From positions 1 through 35,194 of the forward strand of contig JAKCDM010000024.1 of NCBI GenBank assembly GCA_021841865.1: a stretch of DNA of 35,194 bases, read 5' to 3'. Positions 33,883-35,194 of this stretch are shown here, in pieces. Below the pieces are notes generated by a model. That model saw only the letters and a list, made by a program, of their open reading frames with translations. It made no database searches and was not told where the DNA came from. The stretch's first letter is position 1. Every line of letters begins with the position of its first letter. The DNA is from Pseudomonadota bacterium (GTDB lineage Bacteria; Pseudomonadota; Gammaproteobacteria; Burkholderiales; Burkholderiaceae_C). A program made the position numbers and the translations under genes.

Positions 33883-34914
33883 GTGGAACTGAAAACCATC
33901 CTCACCGGCATCACGCCATCCGGCACGCCACACCTTGGCAATTACATCGGCATGATCGAGCCCGCGGTCGCCATGAGCGCCGAGGACGGCCGGAACTGCT
34001 ACTACTTCATCTCCGACCTTCACGCGCTGGTCAAGTGCCACGACGCCGAGCACGTCCAGCGTTTCACGCTGGAAATCGCCGCGGCATGGCTCGCGCTCGG
34101 CCTCGACCCGCAGCAGGTCCTGTTCTATCGTCAGTCCCGCGTTCCGGAAATCGCCGAGCTGCACTGGATGCTCAGCTGCGTCACTCCGAAGGGATTGCTG
34201 AACCGCGCGCACGCCTACAAGGCCCTGCGCGAGCGCAACACGACCGGCGGCGCGGACCCGGACACCGACGTGTCGCTCGGCCTGTTCTCCTACCCGGCGC
34301 TGATGGCGGCCGACATCCTGCTGTTCGACGCGGACTTCGTTCCCGTGGGCAAGGATCAGGTGCAGCATGTGGAAATCGCACGCGACATCGCGGGCTCCTT
34401 CAACGCCCGCTACGGAGTGCAGTTTCGTCTTCCCCGCGCGATGGTCGGCGACGCGCAGAGCCTTCCGGGCCTGGACGGCCGGAAGATGAGCAAGAGCTAC
34501 GGCAACACCATTCCGATCTTCTGTCCGGTCGACGAGTTGCGCCGATCCATACGCAAGATCAAGACCAGCTCCCTGCCGCCGGGAGAGCCTAAGGACTGGC
34601 GCTCCTGCACGCTGTTCGAACTCTACCGCGGCTTCGCCGAGGCGGACGAGATCTCATCGATGATGCGCCGCTACGAGGCCGGCATCGGGTGGGGCGAGAT
34701 GAAGGACATCCTCGTCGGCACCATCGAGCGCCACCTGGCCGGCCCAAGGACTCTGTACCGGGATTACCTGGAGCATCCCCAACGCATCGAGGCTGTCCTG
34801 GAACAGGGCGAAGAGCGCGTTCGCCGCATCGCCCATGCGCGCATGCAGGGGATCCGGCGAGCCGTTGGCTTGCGCCACCCTGTCTGCGCGGCACCCGCCG
34901 CCATTGGTCGCTGA
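33883..34914 (+). CDS. trpS: Tryptophanyl-tRNA synthetase
   Basis: 343-aa class I aminoacyl-tRNA synthetase charging tRNA-Trp. The HIGH-type motif is TPHLGNYIG in ILTGITPSGTPHLGNYIGM; the KMSKS loop is DGRKMSKSYGNT; GKDQVQHVEIARDIA and LFSYPALMAADILLFDADFV complete the tryptophan pocket. It is of the short type common in Xanthomonadales and some Betaproteobacteria (about 335-345 aa) rather than the 400-aa type. Translation starts at GTG 33883, preceded only by TTGAGAA, a weak site. Upstream, 33720-33882 shows no T-box or leader peptide. Its place among accessory genes raises the possibility that it is a second copy, which the window cannot decide. Confidence 0.95.
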   Translation: MELKTILTGITPSGTPHLGNYIGMIEPAVAMSAEDGRNCYYFISDLHALVKCHDAEHVQRFTLEIAAAWLALGLDPQQVLFYRQSRVPEIAELHWMLSCVTPKGLLNRAHAYKALRERNTTGGADPDTDVSLGLFSYPALMAADILLFDADFVPVGKDQVQHVEIARDIAGSFNARYGVQFRLPRAMVGDAQSLPGLDGRKMSKSYGNTIPIFCPVDELRRSIRKIKTSSLPPGEPKDWRSCTLFELYRGFAEADEISSMMRRYEAGIGWGEMKDILVGTIERHLAGPRTLYRDYLEHPQRIEAVLEQGEERVRRIAHARMQGIRRAVGLRHPVCAAPAAIGR

Positions 34915-34928
34915 CCTTCGGCCTGCCC

Positions 34929-35156
34929 TCACCGGCTCGCGGTTCCCTTCGCATCCAGCCGATCCAGTATGGCCAGGGCCTGGCCCGCGTCACCGCGTGC
35001 GGCCAAGGCCTTGAAACGCACTTCCACATCGGCGGCCGTGATCGCCTGGATGCTCATTTCCTCGATGAGCTTGTTCACACTCAGCTTGCGCGAGCGGGCC
35101 AGGGTCTTCAGTCGTTCGGCCGTGTCGTCCGGCAGTCGAATGGTGAGGGTACTCAT
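34929..35156 (-). CDS. Ribbon-helix-helix antitoxin
   Basis: 75 aa. STLTIRLPDDTAERLKTLAR and RKLSVNKLIEEMSIQAI form a CopG/Arc-type ribbon-helix-helix DNA-binding domain (residues about 2-40). The C-terminal part (EVRFKALAARGDAGQALAIL) would wrap the toxin. GGAG lies about 9 nt before the ATG, which overlaps the stop of the upstream reading frame (ATGA), the classical coupling of a toxin-antitoxin operon. It converges on trpS with a 14-bp gap. The pairing with a PIN-type protein and the SVNKLIEE pattern suggest the antitoxin accompanying COG1569 PIN toxins. Confidence 0.87.
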   Translation of the reverse strand: MSTLTIRLPDDTAERLKTLARSRKLSVNKLIEEMSIQAITAADVEVRFKALAARGDAGQALAILDRLDAKGTASR

Positions 35157-35194
35157 GGGTAGCGCTCCAGGAAATGGGCCGGTGTCAGGACCTC
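35153..35194 (-). CDS. C-terminal tail of a probable PIN-domain toxin (cut by window edge)
   Basis: Only 13 residues and the stop are visible: EVLTPAHFLERYP. The 'V-L-T-P-x-x-F-L' ending is what PIN-family toxins of the COG1569 type commonly show, and the stop overlaps the antitoxin ATG by 4 bp. PIN toxins are Mg-dependent RNases. The assignment depends on a short tail and on the neighbour, so it is a reasoned guess. Confidence 0.5.
   Translation of the reverse strand, partial: EVLTPAHFLERYP

Overview
The window is GC-rich (roughly two-thirds G+C by eye), densely packed DNA. Many genes overlap by 1-4 bp, and there are diverse signalling proteins, kdpFABCDE and Tat/Sec-exported proteins. This fits a Betaproteobacterium, probably of the order Burkholderiales. 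That placement is an inference from style and protein families, since no rRNA or tRNA gene is present to confirm it.

Layout. (1) 1-8.4 kb: a chemoreceptor running off the left edge, a 3-hydroxyisobutyrate-dehydrogenase-type reductase, an Asp-box beta-propeller protein paired with a MoaD/ThiS-like small protein, three small exported or anchored proteins, an MFS transporter, the broken 3' end of a hexapeptide acyltransferase, and a 99-aa membrane protein. (2) 8.4-16.6 kb, all on the minus strand: a complete high-affinity potassium uptake operon, kdpF-A-B-C-D-E. A 30-aa membrane ORF precedes kdpF, a strong hairpin lies between kdpC and kdpD, and phased direct repeats lie upstream. (3) 16.7-22.5 kb: an SDR, then a cyclic-di-GMP pair in which a 1347-aa GAF/PAS/GGDEF/EAL protein is followed 18 bp later by an HD-GYP-type phosphodiesterase. 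(4) 22.9-24.8 kb: a tight three-gene operon of LigE-like glutathione S-transferase, thioredoxin-fold peroxiredoxin-like protein and type II haloacid dehalogenase, closed by a large hairpin. (5) 24.9-29.2 kb: a Tat-exported metallo-beta-lactamase-fold hydrolase, an exported Cys-rich protein, a methyltransferase, a DJ-1/PfpI isonitrile-hydratase-like enzyme and its divergent GlxA-type AraC regulator.

(6) 29.2-35.2 kb is an accessory region. It holds an AAA15/RloA-like ATPase overlapping an RloB-like TOPRIM protein, which is a candidate anti-phage or abortive-infection pair. Its base composition is visibly lower in GC. Around it lie three broken genes: the 3' end of a nitroreductase immediately upstream, a frameshifted HTH antitoxin-like fragment immediately downstream, and a HigA-like antitoxin fragment further on. 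The region also has a COG3910-type ATPase, a Gfo/Idh/MocA oxidoreductase, a GTG-started tryptophanyl-tRNA synthetase, and a ribbon-helix-helix antitoxin overlapping the tail of what looks like a PIN-domain toxin at the right edge.

The most interesting items are the RloA/RloB cassette with its ring of gene remnants, the Asp-box/MoaD-like couple, the unannotated 30-aa kdp-leader protein, and the phased repeats upstream of kdp. No CRISPR array, insertion-sequence transposase, tRNA or rRNA was seen.
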